Positions 53,598 through 62,732 of a stretch of DNA of 64,000 bases are shown in pieces. Numbering within the stretch: position 1 is the stretch's first letter; each line of letters opens with the position of its first letter. The stretch comes from Polyangium mundeleinium (GTDB taxonomy: Bacteria > Myxococcota_A > Polyangia > Polyangiales > Polyangiaceae). The position numbers and the translations under genes were made by a program. Location: contig NZ_JAQNDO010000001.1 of assembly GCF_028369105.1 (NCBI RefSeq), positions 11,254,501 through 11,318,500 of the forward strand, read 5' to 3'. The notes below the pieces were generated by a model. That model was given only the letters and a program-made list of their open reading frames with translations. It had not been told where the DNA came from and searched no databases.

Positions 53598-54104
53598 TCA
53601 CGGCGGGCACATGGCGGCCTGCTGGGCGCAGGCGCTCGGGCAGTTGTCGCAGATGAGGCAAACGGCGACGGCGTTGTAGGACGCGAGGCCCGCCTGGTTC
53701 ATCTGCGCGCAGTTCTGCTGGCACGCGGCGTCCGCGCAGTTCTGGAGGCACTGCGCGAGCGTCGCGCAAGCCTGGTTGGTCTGACACGCCATGATCTGGG
53801 TCTGACACCCGCCGCCCATCTGCGTGCAGGCCTGGCAGCTCTGGCAGCTCGCGCCTGCCGTGTCGCAAGCCGGGTTGCCGCCGCCGGCGCCGCTGCCGCC
53901 GGAGCCGCTGCCGCCCGCGCCGCCCGTGCCGCCGCTGCCGCCCGAGGCGGAGGCCGCCGACGTGGTCTTGCCGCCGCCGTTGCCGCCGTCGCCGCCCCAG
54001 TCGTCACCGCCCTCGCCGCCACCACCGCCGCTGCCGCTGCCGCTGCCGCTGCACGCCACGAGCGCCCCGAGCGACACGAACAAAGCCGCGAACGTCCACT
54101 TCAT
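53598..54104 (-). CDS. Cys-rich lipoprotein (paralogue B)
   Basis: The start MKWTFAALF (54104) follows a clear GGAGG at good spacing; the frame continues upstream without coding character. The 168-residue protein has lipobox ALVAC (Cys18), a long Gly/Ser linker and a Cys-rich domain (SCQSCQACTQMGGGCQTQIM, CLQNCADAACQQNCAQMNQ). Cys spacing and the C-terminus match paralogue A. The gene starts about 105 bases after the acyl-CoA carboxylase stop, on the same strand. Confidence 0.8.
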   Translation of the reverse strand: MKWTFAALFVSLGALVACSGSGSGSGGGGGEGGDDWGGDGGNGGGKTTSAASASGGSGGTGGAGGSGSGGSGAGGGNPACDTAGASCQSCQACTQMGGGCQTQIMACQTNQACATLAQCLQNCADAACQQNCAQMNQAGLASYNAVAVCLICDNCPSACAQQAAMCPP

Positions 54105-54208
54105 CGGAAACCTCCAAGGATGTGCGACCTCGGCCTCGCAAGAGGTACGAAGGGCCGAGGACAAACGCGTCCGTACACGCGCGGCAGCAGCAAAGCAACG
54201 CGCTTTGG

Positions 54209-55777
54209 TCAAAGCGGAATGTTGCCGTGCTTCTTCGGAGGATTCTTGTCGCGCTTGTCACGAAGAAGCTCGAGCGCACGGTCGAGGCGGATGCGGAGCG
54301 TCCTCGGGTGGATGACCTCGTCGATGAAGCCGAGCTCCGCGGCCTTGTAGGGGTTCGCGAACTTCGCCTTGTACTCCTCGACGAACCGCGCGCGCGCCGC
54401 CGCCGGATCCGACGCCGACTGGATCTCCTTGCGGTAGACGATGTTCACCGCGCCGTCGGGCCCCATCACCGCGATCTCCGCCGTCGGGAAAGCGAGGTTG
54501 TAGTCCGCGCGGATGTGCTTCGAGGCCATCACGTCGTACGCGCCGCCGTAGGCCTTGCGCGTGATCACCGTGATCTTCGGAACCGTCGCCTCGGCGAACG
54601 CGTAGAGCAGCTTCGCGCCGTGCGTGATGATGCCGCCGTACTCCTGATCGGTCCCGGGCAAGAAGCCGGGCACGTCGACGAACGTGACGAGCGGGATGTT
54701 GAAGCAGTCGCAGAACCGCACGAAGCGCGCGCCCTTGATGCTCGCGCGGATGTCGAGGCACCCCGCGAGCACGTTCGGCTGGTTCGCCACGACGCCCACC
54801 GTCCGCCCGCCGACGCGCGCGAAGCCGCAGACGATGTTCTGCGCGTAGCGCTCGTGCACTTCGTAGAGGTAGCCGTCGTCGACGACCGCGCGTACGACAT
54901 TCTTGATGTCGTACGGCTTCGAAGATTCGCTCGGCACCATGGTGTCGAGCTCCGGCACCTCGCGATCCGTGGGATCGGTGCAAGGCCGCCGCGGCGGATC
55001 CTCGGTATTGTTGGAGGGCAAAAAGGCGAGGAGCTCCCGCACGCGCGCGAGCGCCGCGCGATCGTCGGGGGCCGTCAGGTGGCAGACGCCGCTTTTTGCC
55101 GCGTGCGCCGAGGCGCCGCCGAGGTCCTCCTTGGTCACGTCCTCGTTCGTCACCGTCTTGATGACCTCGGGGCCCGTGATGAACATGTAGCTCGTCCCCT
55201 CGACCATCATGATGAAGTCCGTGATCGCCGGCGAGTACACGGCGCCGCCCGCGCAAGGGCCCATGATGGCGCTGATCTGCGGCACGACGCCGCTCGCCAG
55301 CGTGTTGCGCAGGAAGATGTCCGCGTAGCCCGCGAGCGACTCGACGCCTTCCTGGATCCGCGCCCCGCCGGAGTCGTTGAGCCCGATCACGGGCGCTCCG
55401 ATCTTCATCGCGAGATCCATCACCTTGCAGATCTTCTGCGCGTAGGCCCCCGAGAGCGATCCCCCGATCACCGTGAAGTCCTGCGCGAACACGCAGACCT
55501 TGCGGCCGTCGACGAGCCCCCAGCCGGTCACCACGCCGTCGCCGAGGACCTTCGACTTGTCCATGTCGAAGTCGTTGCAACGGTGCACGACGAAGCGGTC
55601 GAGCTCGACGAAGGATCCAGGGTCGAGCAAGAGCTCGACGCGCTCGCGCGCGGTGAGCTTGCCGGCCTCGTGTTGCTTTGCGATTCGCGCCGCGCCGCCC
55701 CCCTCGAGGGCACGGCGGTTCATGTCGTCGAGTCGTTCGATCGCGTCTTTCGCGCGGGAGCTCTGTTGTTCGGACAT
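54209..55777 (-). CDS. acyl-CoA (propionyl-CoA-type) carboxylase beta subunit
   Basis: This 522-residue protein is the biotin-dependent carboxyltransferase of the PccB/AccD5 family, which moves CO2 from carboxybiotin to acetyl- or propionyl-CoA. Family blocks include [97 protein letters not shown] and [16 protein letters not shown]. Both glycine-rich oxyanion-hole regions are intact. No biotin carboxylase or biotin-carrier gene is adjacent. The end [12 protein letters not shown] is the typical PccB tail. In myxobacteria such enzymes feed methylmalonyl-CoA to polyketide and fatty-acid synthesis. Confidence 0.95.
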   Translation of the reverse strand: MSEQQSSRAKDAIERLDDMNRRALEGGGAARIAKQHEAGKLTARERVELLLDPGSFVELDRFVVHRCNDFDMDKSKVLGDGVVTGWGLVDGRKVCVFAQDFTVIGGSLSGAYAQKICKVMDLAMKIGAPVIGLNDSGGARIQEGVESLAGYADIFLRNTLASGVVPQISAIMGPCAGGAVYSPAITDFIMMVEGTSYMFITGPEVIKTVTNEDVTKEDLGGASAHAAKSGVCHLTAPDDRAALARVRELLAFLPSNNTEDPPRRPCTDPTDREVPELDTMVPSESSKPYDIKNVVRAVVDDGYLYEVHERYAQNIVCGFARVGGRTVGVVANQPNVLAGCLDIRASIKGARFVRFCDCFNIPLVTFVDVPGFLPGTDQEYGGIITHGAKLLYAFAEATVPKITVITRKAYGGAYDVMASKHIRADYNLAFPTAEIAVMGPDGAVNIVYRKEIQSASDPAAARARFVEEYKAKFANPYKAAELGFIDEVIHPRTLRIRLDRALELLRDKRDKNPPKKHGNIPL

Positions 55778-55962
55778 CGCGGAGGGCCCCTACCATGGGC
55801 ACGCGCGCGCCGCCTCCCTTCGCCGCCCAGCGGCCGAACGGGCGTTGCGCCGCGCGCTCCACCAAGTACGATTTCCTGGCCCGAGCGAGCCCGCGCCTGC
55901 GCGGAGACGAGATGAGCGACGGAAAGTAGAGGGGGGCCGCGCTCGCCTCGGGCAGCTCACGC
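55778..55962. promoter_or_regulatory. divergent gap between the carboxylase and kinase-FGE genes
   Basis: These 185 bases hold both promoters. A purine stretch GACGGAAAGTAGAGGGGGG lies 27 bases or more before the kinase ATG. I see no clear boxes or dyads. Confidence 0.35.
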
Positions 55963-58464
55963 ATGAAGCCCGCTCCGACCTGCGAGGCCGGCGCATCGGC
56001 ACTGCCGAACGCCAAAGGCGATGCACCCTCGTTCGAGGAGATGGATCCCATCGCACCCACGCTCCCCGACGGAGGCGCACGCTACTGCATCGTCGAGCGC
56101 CTCGGCACCGGCGGCACGGGCGTCGTCTACGCCGCCGAAGACCGCGCCGCGAGCCGCCTCGTCGCGCTGAAGACGCGCAAAGAGGACAGCGACGATCCGG
56201 ACGGGAGCCAAGGCCTCTTCCTCCACGAGGCGCGCGTCGCTGCGCAGCTCGAGCACCCCAACATCGTCCCCGTCTACGACGTCGGCCGCCTGCCCGACGG
56301 CCGGCCCTTCTACACGATGCGCATCGTCAAGCAGCAGAACTTGCACGACGTGCTCATGCAGCCCGAGCTCCACCCGAAGTGGCCGCTCGCGCGCCTCGTC
56401 TCCGCATTCGTCCAGATCTCGCGCGCCCTCGCCTACGCGCATCGCCGCGGCGTCGTGCACCGCGACATCAAGCCGGAGAACATCCTGCTCGGCGACGAGG
56501 GCGAGGTGTACCTGAGCGACTGGGGCAACGCGCGCATGCTCACGGGCATCGAGCCCACCTCACCGATCTCGCTCCCCGACGACGATCCTTTCTTCATCCG
56601 CGGCGAAGGTGGTTATCCGAGCGGTTTGTCCGGGACCCCGGGTTACATCGCCCCCGAGCAGATCCGCGGCGAGCGCGCGAAGATCGATCACCGCGCCGAC
56701 ATCTTCGCGCTCGGCGTGGTGCTCTACGAAATGCTCACGGGCGAGCACCCCTTCGACGCACCCACCGTGCTCGGCGTGATCCTCGCGACGCAGACGCGGG
56801 ATCCCAGGCCGCCGCGCGCCGTCGCGCCGAGCTGCCCGCTCGTGCTCGAGGACCTCTGCCTCGCCATGCTCTCGAAGGATCCCGCGAAACGGCCGCACTG
56901 CGCCGCGCTCGTCGCGGGCGGAGCCGAGGCTTTCCTCGAAGGCGCGAAGGAGCGGGATCGTCGCCGCGCCGAGGCGCGATCGCTCTGCGAGCTCGCGCGT
57001 GAGCCGGCCCAGCGCGACAAGGCCCTGCGCCTCGAACGCGCGCAGCTCGACGCCGAGGCGCGGCGCCTGCGCGCCGACGTGAAGAGCTACGATCCGATCG
57101 ATCGCAAGCGCCCCGCGTGGGCCCTCGAAGATCGCGCCGCCGCCGTGGAGCGCGAGCAGGCGCGTGCCATGGCCGAAGCGATCGACCTCTACACGAAGGC
57201 GCTCGCGTACGATCCCGAGCTTGAAGAGGCGCGCTCGGGCCTCGCCGATCTCTACTGGGCCCGCGCCCTCGCCGCTGGCGCCGAGCGTCGCCACGCGAGC
57301 CGCATCTACTACGAAGCCCTCGTCTCCGAGTTCGACGTCGGCAGTTACGCCGCGCTCCTCCGCTCCGACGCGTGCCTCGCGATCGAAACGAACCCGCCCG
57401 GCGCGCGCGTCCTCGCCTATCGCTACGTCGAAAAGGATCGTGTCCTCGTCGCGAGCGAAGAGCGCTACCTCGGCCGCACGCCCATCACCGAGGTCCGCCT
57501 CTCGCCGGGCAGCTACCTGCTCGTGCTGCGCCGCCCCGGCTTTCGCGACGTTCGTTACCCCGTCTTGCTCCGCCGCGGCGAGCGCCACGAGGCCACGGTC
57601 AACCTCTACACGGAGGAGGAGATCGGCGATGGCTTCGTCTACATCCCCGGCGGCTCGTTCATCGCGGGCGGCGACGACGACGCGCCCGACGCGCTCGCAC
57701 GTACCGAGCCTGTCGTCGCCGATTTCGCGATCTCGCGCTTCCCCGTCACCTTCCGGCAGTACTGCGACTTCCTCGACCGCATCGAGGAGCGCTCCCACGC
57801 GCTCGCGCTCATGCGCGCCCCGCGCGACTTCCGCGGCACCGAAGGCTACGTCGTGCGCCGCGGCGAGCACGGTCAGTGGGAGCCCGTCTCCGGCCTCATC
57901 GAAGGCGATGCGCGCAAGCAGTTCCCCCACGAAGAGGGGCACCTCCTCGACGTGCCCGTCCTCCTCGTCGATTGGTTCGACGCCGCCGCGTACTGCGCGT
58001 TCCACACCGAACACGAGGACTTCGAGATGCGTTTGCCCACGGAGCTCGAATGGGAGAAGGCCGCGCGCGGCACCGACGGCCGCATCCATCCCTGGGGAGA
58101 TCCTTTTGATCCCACCTTCTGCCTCATGCGCGCCTCGCGCCCCTACCTCCCGCAGCCCGAGCCTGTCGGCACCTTCCCGCTCGACGAATCACCGTACGGC
58201 GTCCGCGACATGGCGGGCGGCGTGCGCGAGTGGGTTGGCGACGTGCACGGCGAGCGCACGTGGTCCGAGACGAGCACCGAGCCCGAGCCCGGCGCTGGCG
58301 CCTTGCGCGATGCCTCCGAGTGGCGCGTCATCCGCTCGGGCGGTTGGTCCACGACGCCCGAGTACACCCGCAGCGCTGCGCGCACGCGCTTCTTCGCCCT
58401 CACCCGCGCGACGCACCTCGGCTTCCGCGTCGCGCACGATCTCCCGCGCCGCCACCCGCGCTGA
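55963..58464 (+). CDS. Ser/Thr kinase fused to PEGA-like and FGE/SUMF1-type domains
   Basis: This 833-residue soluble protein has three parts. The kinase (about 40-320) has glycine loop GTGGTGVV, ATP Lys70 in VALKTRK and HRDIKPEN with catalytic Asp168. Its Mg motif is DWG (Asp186 in LSDWGNAR) instead of DFG; since the Asp is kept, it should be active. A helical TPR-like stretch (DLYTKALAYDPELEEARSGL) and a PEGA-like domain (about 463-550, AIETNPPGARVLAYRY, PGSYLLVLRRPGF) follow. The C-terminal domain (556-825) is formylglycine-generating-enzyme-like: FVYIPGGSFIAGGD, RLPTELEWEKAARGTDGR, GVREWVG and LGFRVAHD. No FGE-type Cys pair is visible, so that domain is more likely a binding or kinase-output module. 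No TM helix is seen. Confidence 0.92.
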   Translation: MKPAPTCEAGASALPNAKGDAPSFEEMDPIAPTLPDGGARYCIVERLGTGGTGVVYAAEDRAASRLVALKTRKEDSDDPDGSQGLFLHEARVAAQLEHPNIVPVYDVGRLPDGRPFYTMRIVKQQNLHDVLMQPELHPKWPLARLVSAFVQISRALAYAHRRGVVHRDIKPENILLGDEGEVYLSDWGNARMLTGIEPTSPISLPDDDPFFIRGEGGYPSGLSGTPGYIAPEQIRGERAKIDHRADIFALGVVLYEMLTGEHPFDAPTVLGVILATQTRDPRPPRAVAPSCPLVLEDLCLAMLSKDPAKRPHCAALVAGGAEAFLEGAKERDRRRAEARSLCELAREPAQRDKALRLERAQLDAEARRLRADVKSYDPIDRKRPAWALEDRAAAVEREQARAMAEAIDLYTKALAYDPELEEARSGLADLYWARALAAGAERRHASRIYYEALVSEFDVGSYAALLRSDACLAIETNPPGARVLAYRYVEKDRVLVASEERYLGRTPITEVRLSPGSYLLVLRRPGFRDVRYPVLLRRGERHEATVNLYTEEEIGDGFVYIPGGSFIAGGDDDAPDALARTEPVVADFAISRFPVTFRQYCDFLDRIEERSHALALMRAPRDFRGTEGYVVRRGEHGQWEPVSGLIEGDARKQFPHEEGHLLDVPVLLVDWFDAAAYCAFHTEHEDFEMRLPTELEWEKAARGTDGRIHPWGDPFDPTFCLMRASRPYLPQPEPVGTFPLDESPYGVRDMAGGVREWVGDVHGERTWSETSTEPEPGAGALRDASEWRVIRSGGWSTTPEYTRSAARTRFFALTRATHLGFRVAHDLPRRHPR

Positions 58465-58590
58465 GGTTCGTACTTCCGAACCCTAGAGCAGCGACATGCT
58501 CGCTGCTCTGCGAGATCGCGAAGCGAACTCGCCTCGGGGGGTGAATCGGCCGGGCTTCGCCTGGCCGAGAGGGGGACGCGAGGCGTCCCC
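58465..58590. other. run of five consecutive hairpins between convergent genes
   Basis: Five perfect or near-perfect stems stand end to end. First: GGTTCG/CGAACC (58465-58482). Second: AGAGCAGCG/CGCTGCTCT, 9 bp (58485-58509). Third: GCGAG-A-TCGC/GCGA-A-CTCGC, 9 bp with one A-A mismatch and loop GAA (58510-58532). Fourth: TCGGCC plus inner pairs to GGCCGA, about 10 bp (58546-58568). Fifth: GGGGACGC/GCGTCCCC, 8 bp with loop GAG (58572-58590). They fill almost the entire gap between the kinase-FGE stop and the convergent isomerase stop. A structured 3' element, a small RNA or a stacked bidirectional terminator are the options. Confidence 0.65.
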
Positions 58591-58597
58591 TTCGGGA

Positions 58598-59677
58598 CTA
58601 AGGCGCGCCCGCGTCGCCCGCGCCGCCGTCCGCCGCTTCTTGCCCGGGCGGCGTGTATCCGGGCAGCGCCCACGGCCCCGGATCCTGGCCTTCGAAGGGT
58701 TTCACGCCTTCGGGGAGCTTCACCTTCGCGAGCGCCGCGTCGTCGATCTCCACGGCGAACTTCTTCTTGAGCTCCGCTTCAAGCGCCTTCTCGCGCTCCT
58801 GCATCTTCTGCTGCAAGAGTTTCACGCGGATCGAGCGATCCGCTTCCTGGAGCGTTCGGCTGTGCGCCGCCGTGATGCCGTTCATTCGCACCACGTAAAA
58901 CCGACCGTCCGCCTCGACGATCTCGTCGAGCACCGACCCCACGCTGCCGATCTTGAACACCGCTGCGCGGATCGACTCGGGGATCTTCGGGTTCTTGCCG
59001 CGCGGATCGTCGGGCGCGCCGACCACGCCGAGATCCCCCGCGAGATCCACCGACGCGCTCGGATCCTTCGTCTTCGCCGCCGTCACCGAGTGCTTGTAGA
59101 AAAGCTCGCCCCACTCGGCCGCGGTTTTGATCTTCGTCGCGTCCTTCAACACGCGCTCTGCCGTCTTCTTGTCGGACAGCACGATCGCCGCGACGCGACG
59201 CCGCTCCGGCTCGCGGAATTCCTCCGCGTGCGCCTCGTAGTACGCGCGCACCTCGGTCGCCGGAATCTCGCCCGGCGCGGGCAGACCTTTCCGCGCATCG
59301 GCGAGGATCGCGTCGCGCAGGATCTGACGGATCGCCTCTTCCGTCTCGGGCTGCTTGTCGAGCCCGCGACGCCGCGCCTCGGCGGCGAGCAGCTCCACGT
59401 CGATGATCTCGTCGAGCAGCTCTTTTCGGCGCTCCTTCGTCTGGTAGCGGAGCCTGTCGAACTGATCCATCCGCTCCAGCGTCGCGGCGAAGTCGCCGAG
59501 CGTGATCACCCGATCGCCGACCTTCGCCAGCGTCCGCGCGGCTTGCTCTTGCGAGAGCCCTGCCGCGGGCGGCGCCGCGTCCGCTGCGGACGGCGCCACG
59601 GCCTTGTCGTTGCAGCCCGCGGAGAGCGCGACGATTGCCGCGACGAACAGGGACGATTGCGCGCGCCTCACCAGCAT
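58598..59677 (-). CDS. SurA/PpiC-type peptidyl-prolyl isomerase lipoprotein
   Basis: This 359-residue protein has lipobox ALSAGC (Cys22), then a SurA-N-like helical chaperone part (LAKVGDRVITLGDFAATLER, QTKERRKELLDEIIDVELLA). A parvulin/PpiC domain follows (about 165-280), with VAAIVLSDKKTAERVLKDA, GELFYKHSVTAAKTKDP and DLGVVGAPD. The likely role is folding or delivery of outer-membrane proteins in the periplasm. The C-terminus is a Pro/Gly-rich tail with AADGGAGDAGAP. It faces pyrH divergently. Confidence 0.88.
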   Translation of the reverse strand: MLVRRAQSSLFVAAIVALSAGCNDKAVAPSAADAAPPAAGLSQEQAARTLAKVGDRVITLGDFAATLERMDQFDRLRYQTKERRKELLDEIIDVELLAAEARRRGLDKQPETEEAIRQILRDAILADARKGLPAPGEIPATEVRAYYEAHAEEFREPERRRVAAIVLSDKKTAERVLKDATKIKTAAEWGELFYKHSVTAAKTKDPSASVDLAGDLGVVGAPDDPRGKNPKIPESIRAAVFKIGSVGSVLDEIVEADGRFYVVRMNGITAAHSRTLQEADRSIRVKLLQQKMQEREKALEAELKKKFAVEIDDAALAKVKLPEGVKPFEGQDPGPWALPGYTPPGQEAADGGAGDAGAP

Positions 59678-59814
59678 CGAGCGGCCGGTCTAGCACTTCT
59701 CTGGCGTGATTGGGGGGCGCTTCTGCGAGGTTTGGGTGCAGCACCTTGCCGCTTCTCCGGCCTTTTGCCGAACGACGCGTTGCGGACGAGGCGAACCGGG
59801 GCTACGAGACCCGC

Positions 59815-60594
59815 GTGACCCGCGACGCGACCCGTCAAGACCGCGATGACTCGACTCTTCCCCCTCCGCCGAGCCCGGCCCCTGGCCTGAAGTACCGCCG
59901 CATCGTCCTCAAGATCAGCGGCGAGGCCCTGTGCGGCGAGGGCAACTTCGGCATTCACCCCGACACGCTCCAGCGCGTCGCCGCCGAGATCGCGGAGCTC
60001 TCCTCGCTCGGCGTGCAGATCGGCATCGTCGTCGGCGGAGGCAACATCTTCCGCGGCTTGAAGGGCGCGAGCGCCGGCATGGATCGCTCGCAGAGCGACT
60101 ACATGGGCATGCTCGCGACGGTCATCAACTCGCTCGCGCTCCAGGACGCGCTCGAAAAACACGGCGTCCCCACGCGCGTGATGACGGCGATCGAGATCCG
60201 CCAGGTCGCCGAGCCGTACATCCGGCGCCGCGCGATGCGACACCTCGAGAAGGGCAGCGTGGTCATCTTCGCGGCCGGCACGGGCAACCCGTTCTTCTCG
60301 ACGGACACCGCGGCGGCGCTCCGGGCGATGGAGATCCAGGCGCAGGCGCTCTTCAAGGCCACCAAGGTCGAGGGCATCTACGACCGCGATCCGGCGCGCC
60401 ACGAGGATGCGCAGATGTTCACGAAGCTCTCGTACGACCGCTTCCTCGTCGACCGGATCGGCGTGATGGACTCGACCGCCGTCACGCTCTGCCGCGAGAA
60501 CAAGCTCCCCATCCGCGTCTTCAAGTTGACGACGCGCGGGAACATCCTGCGCGTCTGCAAAGGCGAAAACATCGGCACCGTCGTCGAGGCGTGA
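59815..60594 (+). CDS. pyrH: UMP kinase (uridylate kinase)
   Basis: PyrH phosphorylates UMP to UDP and is typically a GTP-activated hexamer in bacteria. The GTG at 59815 gives 259 residues with a short charged N-terminal tail before [13 protein letters not shown]. Other blocks are [74 protein letters not shown] and [18 protein letters not shown]. The frame is open 35 codons further up without family features. rpoZ follows after 106 bases. Confidence 0.95.
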   Translation: MTRDATRQDRDDSTLPPPPSPAPGLKYRRIVLKISGEALCGEGNFGIHPDTLQRVAAEIAELSSLGVQIGIVVGGGNIFRGLKGASAGMDRSQSDYMGMLATVINSLALQDALEKHGVPTRVMTAIEIRQVAEPYIRRRAMRHLEKGSVVIFAAGTGNPFFSTDTAAALRAMEIQAQALFKATKVEGIYDRDPARHEDAQMFTKLSYDRFLVDRIGVMDSTAVTLCRENKLPIRVFKLTTRGNILRVCKGENIGTVVEA

Positions 60595-60601
60595 CCTACG
60601 T

Positions 60602-60652
60602 GTTCCCGACGGACGGGCTGTTCAACGACGCCCCAAACCCCCGATCGGGAAC
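60602..60652. terminator. inverted repeat between pyrH and rpoZ
   Basis: GTTCCCGA (60602-60609) pairs with TCGGGAAC (60645-60652) across a 35-base loop that itself contains ACGGGCTGTTC and the GGTTTGGGG word on the minus strand (60628-60640). It starts 7 bases after the pyrH stop. It could be a terminator or an attenuator before rpoZ. Confidence 0.4.
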
Positions 60653-60700
60653 GCAAGTTGCGCGTTTCCCCGAGGACGGCTAACCTCCCGAGTCCCACCT

Positions 60701-60940
60701 ATGGCACGCGTCACCGTCGAAGATTGCCTCGAGCGCGAAGAAAACCGCTTCGCCCTCGTCGTCCTGGCCTCGAACCGCACCCGGCAGCTCATGAAGGGCG
60801 CTGAGCCTCTGCTGAAGACGAGGAACAAGCCCGCTGTGACAAGCTTGCGCGAGATCGCGGCTGGCAAGGTGCACTTCCACCGGAACTCCTCGGAAGTCGT
60901 GTACGAGTGGCTCCGCCACCAGCACGCCCTCGACCGCTGA
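60701..60940 (+). CDS. rpoZ: RNA polymerase omega subunit
   Basis: This 79-residue protein has the omega signature [20 protein letters not shown] and [11 protein letters not shown]. It supports assembly of the beta-prime subunit. The helical core and the C-terminal [11 protein letters not shown] are as expected. The unlinked methyltransferase gene starts 24 bases downstream, so the two may share a transcript. Confidence 0.95.
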   Translation: MARVTVEDCLEREENRFALVVLASNRTRQLMKGAEPLLKTRNKPAVTSLREIAAGKVHFHRNSSEVVYEWLRHQHALDR

Positions 60941-60964
60941 TCGCCCCGCCGGGGAGCCCCGGAC

Positions 60965-61813
60965 ATGTCCTCTCCCCGAAGCACTCCTCCTCAGCGCACG
61001 CGCCCGCGTGCCCGGCGTGATCTCGAGCTCGAGGCTGGCACCTCGGCTCATTACGAAGACCCCGCCTACTACACGAAGACCTACCGCTCGCGGCTCGACG
61101 ACGTCCGTTTTTACGCGGACTACGCGGCCGAGCGTGGCGGCCCCGTGCTCGAGTACGGCTGCGGCAACGGACGCATCACGCTCCCGATCGCGCGACTCGG
61201 CCTCGACGTCACGGGCGTTGATCTCTCCAGCGAGATGCTCGCGGACCTGCGCGCGCGCCTTCGCGAAGAGCCTGCGGACGTCCGGGCGCGCGTCAGCACG
61301 AAGCGCGGCGACATGCGGACGGTCCGCCTTGGCCGCCGCTTCCCGCTCGTCTTTTGCCCTTTCAACGCCTTCCTGCACCTCTACACGCGGGTCGACGTCG
61401 AGCGCTTCCTCGAGCGCGTGCGGGAGCATCTCGCGCCGCGCGGCGAGCTCGTCTTCGACGTCTCGATCCCCGAGCCCGAGGAGCTCGCGCGGGATCCTGG
61501 GCGCGCCTATGCGACGCCGCGCTTCAACTACCCGAGGCCCGACGGCAAAGGCATGCCCGTCCGGTACACGGAGCGCTTCGATTACGACAAGATCCGCCAG
61601 ATCCTGTTCGTCGCGATGGAGTTCTCGCCGGTCTCGGGCGAGGACGCGTGGATGACGCCGCTCGCGCACCGGCAGTTCTACCCGCGCGAGCTCGAAGCGC
61701 TCCTCCACTACAACGGCTTCGAGATCCTCGACGCGTGGGGCGACTTCGACCGCTCGCCCCCGACCCGCGACTCGATCACGCTGATCCTGCGCGCCCGCGC
61801 CCGCCGTCGCTGA
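60965..61813 (+). CDS. class I SAM-dependent methyltransferase, substrate unknown
   Basis: This 282-residue protein has a basic N-terminal tail and a Methyltransf_25-type Rossmann fold. Motif I is VLEYGCGNGRITLPIARLGL, the acidic motif-II loop is TGVDLSSEML, then come KRGDMRTVRLGRRFPLVFCP and YTRVDVERFLERVREHLAPR. The C-terminal half has a beta-hairpin insert (RYTERFDYDKIRQILFVAME) that often shapes a small-molecule pocket. It is placed after rpoZ. The substrate could be a metabolite, lipid or protein. Confidence 0.85.
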   Translation: MSSPRSTPPQRTRPRARRDLELEAGTSAHYEDPAYYTKTYRSRLDDVRFYADYAAERGGPVLEYGCGNGRITLPIARLGLDVTGVDLSSEMLADLRARLREEPADVRARVSTKRGDMRTVRLGRRFPLVFCPFNAFLHLYTRVDVERFLERVREHLAPRGELVFDVSIPEPEELARDPGRAYATPRFNYPRPDGKGMPVRYTERFDYDKIRQILFVAMEFSPVSGEDAWMTPLAHRQFYPRELEALLHYNGFEILDAWGDFDRSPPTRDSITLILRARARRR

Positions 61814-61836
61814 TCAAGCAACCCGCAGGGCGCACA

Positions 61837-61942
61837 CGTCTCCGTTCAACCCCGCGGAGACGCAAACGCCTCAGCTCGAACCCGCGGGGGGTGTGGGGGG
61901 CAGAGGAAGGACTGCAAAGCAGTCCGACCGGCGCCCCCCCAC
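61837..61942. terminator. tandem hairpins between convergent methyltransferase and phosphoesterase genes
   Basis: CGTCTCCG (61837-61844) pairs with CGGAGACG (61855-61862). Further on, GGACTGC (61909-61915) pairs with GCAGTCC (61919-61925) around AAA. That stem is flanked by TGGGGGGC (61894-61901) and GCCCCCCCA (61933-61941), which can close a second outer stem. It is probably a bidirectional terminator. Confidence 0.55.
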
Positions 61943-61947
61943 CATGA

Positions 61948-62685
61948 CTAAACGCCGATGTACAATCGATGCGCGAAGTTCCGCTCGAGCTTCGCCCGCA
62001 GCACCTTTTCTGCTGCGGTTTCGATGTCGTACTCGACTCGTTTGAACTCGAAGCGTTTTACTTCGCTGTCGTAGATCGTGTAGCTCGCGCGGTTGTCGTA
62101 GTCGCGCGGCTGGCCGACCGATCCGACGCTCACGATGTACTTCCTGTTAGGGTCGAGCGTGAAGTCGACCGCGGGCAGCTCTTCCACGGTCGTCGGCGTC
62201 AGCGCGAAGACCTTGCAGAGGTGCGAGTGGCCAATGAGGGTCAGATGCCCGAGCTCGCTGTACATCGGCAGGCACTCGCGTGCTTGCTCCGGGGCGAAGA
62301 TGTACTCGAACTCCTCCAGGCGAACCGGCGAACCGTGGCAGAGGTCGACGCCGATGTCGGTCAACTTCTCCTGGTACGGCAGGTTCTTGAGCCAGGCGGC
62401 GTTCTCGGCCGAGAGCATCGACGCGTGGGTGTCGAGTGCCTGACGAGCGGCCTCGTAATAATACGAGTAGTCCATTCGTCCGGCGACGGCCGCATCGTGA
62501 TTCCCGAGGATCGTTTTCTTGGCGATCTTCCGGACCAGATCGGCGCATTCGTTTGGGGATCCGCCATAGCCTACCGTGTCGCCCAGACAGTAGTAGACAT
62601 CGATGCGCTCGCGCCGGTACGCCTCCAGCACAGCACTGAGCGCCTCGTAGTTGGCATGCGTGTCGCTGAAGACTCCAATCCGCAT
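61948..62685 (-). CDS. calcineurin-like metallophosphoesterase (YfcE/MJ0936-like)
   Basis: This 245-residue single-domain protein has the dinuclear metal-site motifs in order: GVFSDTHANYEAL (Asp and His), YCLGDTVGYGGSPNE, TILGNHDAAVAG, LCHGSP and LIGHSHLCKVF. This is the class III (YfcE/MJ0936-like) cyclic-nucleotide and phosphodiester phosphatase group. The substrate is unknown. The start MRIGVFSDTH is standard. Its promoter is in the A/T-rich, palindrome-bearing gap upstream. Confidence 0.92.
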   Translation of the reverse strand: MRIGVFSDTHANYEALSAVLEAYRRERIDVYYCLGDTVGYGGSPNECADLVRKIAKKTILGNHDAAVAGRMDYSYYYEAARQALDTHASMLSAENAAWLKNLPYQEKLTDIGVDLCHGSPVRLEEFEYIFAPEQARECLPMYSELGHLTLIGHSHLCKVFALTPTTVEELPAVDFTLDPNRKYIVSVGSVGQPRDYDNRASYTIYDSEVKRFEFKRVEYDIETAAEKVLRAKLERNFAHRLYIGV

Positions 62686-62717
62686 GTGCGTGAGGACCGG
62701 AGGGTAGCATGAGGCAC

Positions 62718-62732
62718 CTACCGTTACGGTAG
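62718..62732. promoter_or_regulatory. 15-bp perfect palindrome (candidate operator)
   Basis: CTACCGTTACGGTAG is a perfect dyad of two 7-base arms around a central T. It lies 33 bases upstream of the phosphoesterase ATG, in the divergent gap, next to the A/T island at 62733-62780. The size and symmetry fit a homodimeric repressor site. Confidence 0.6.
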
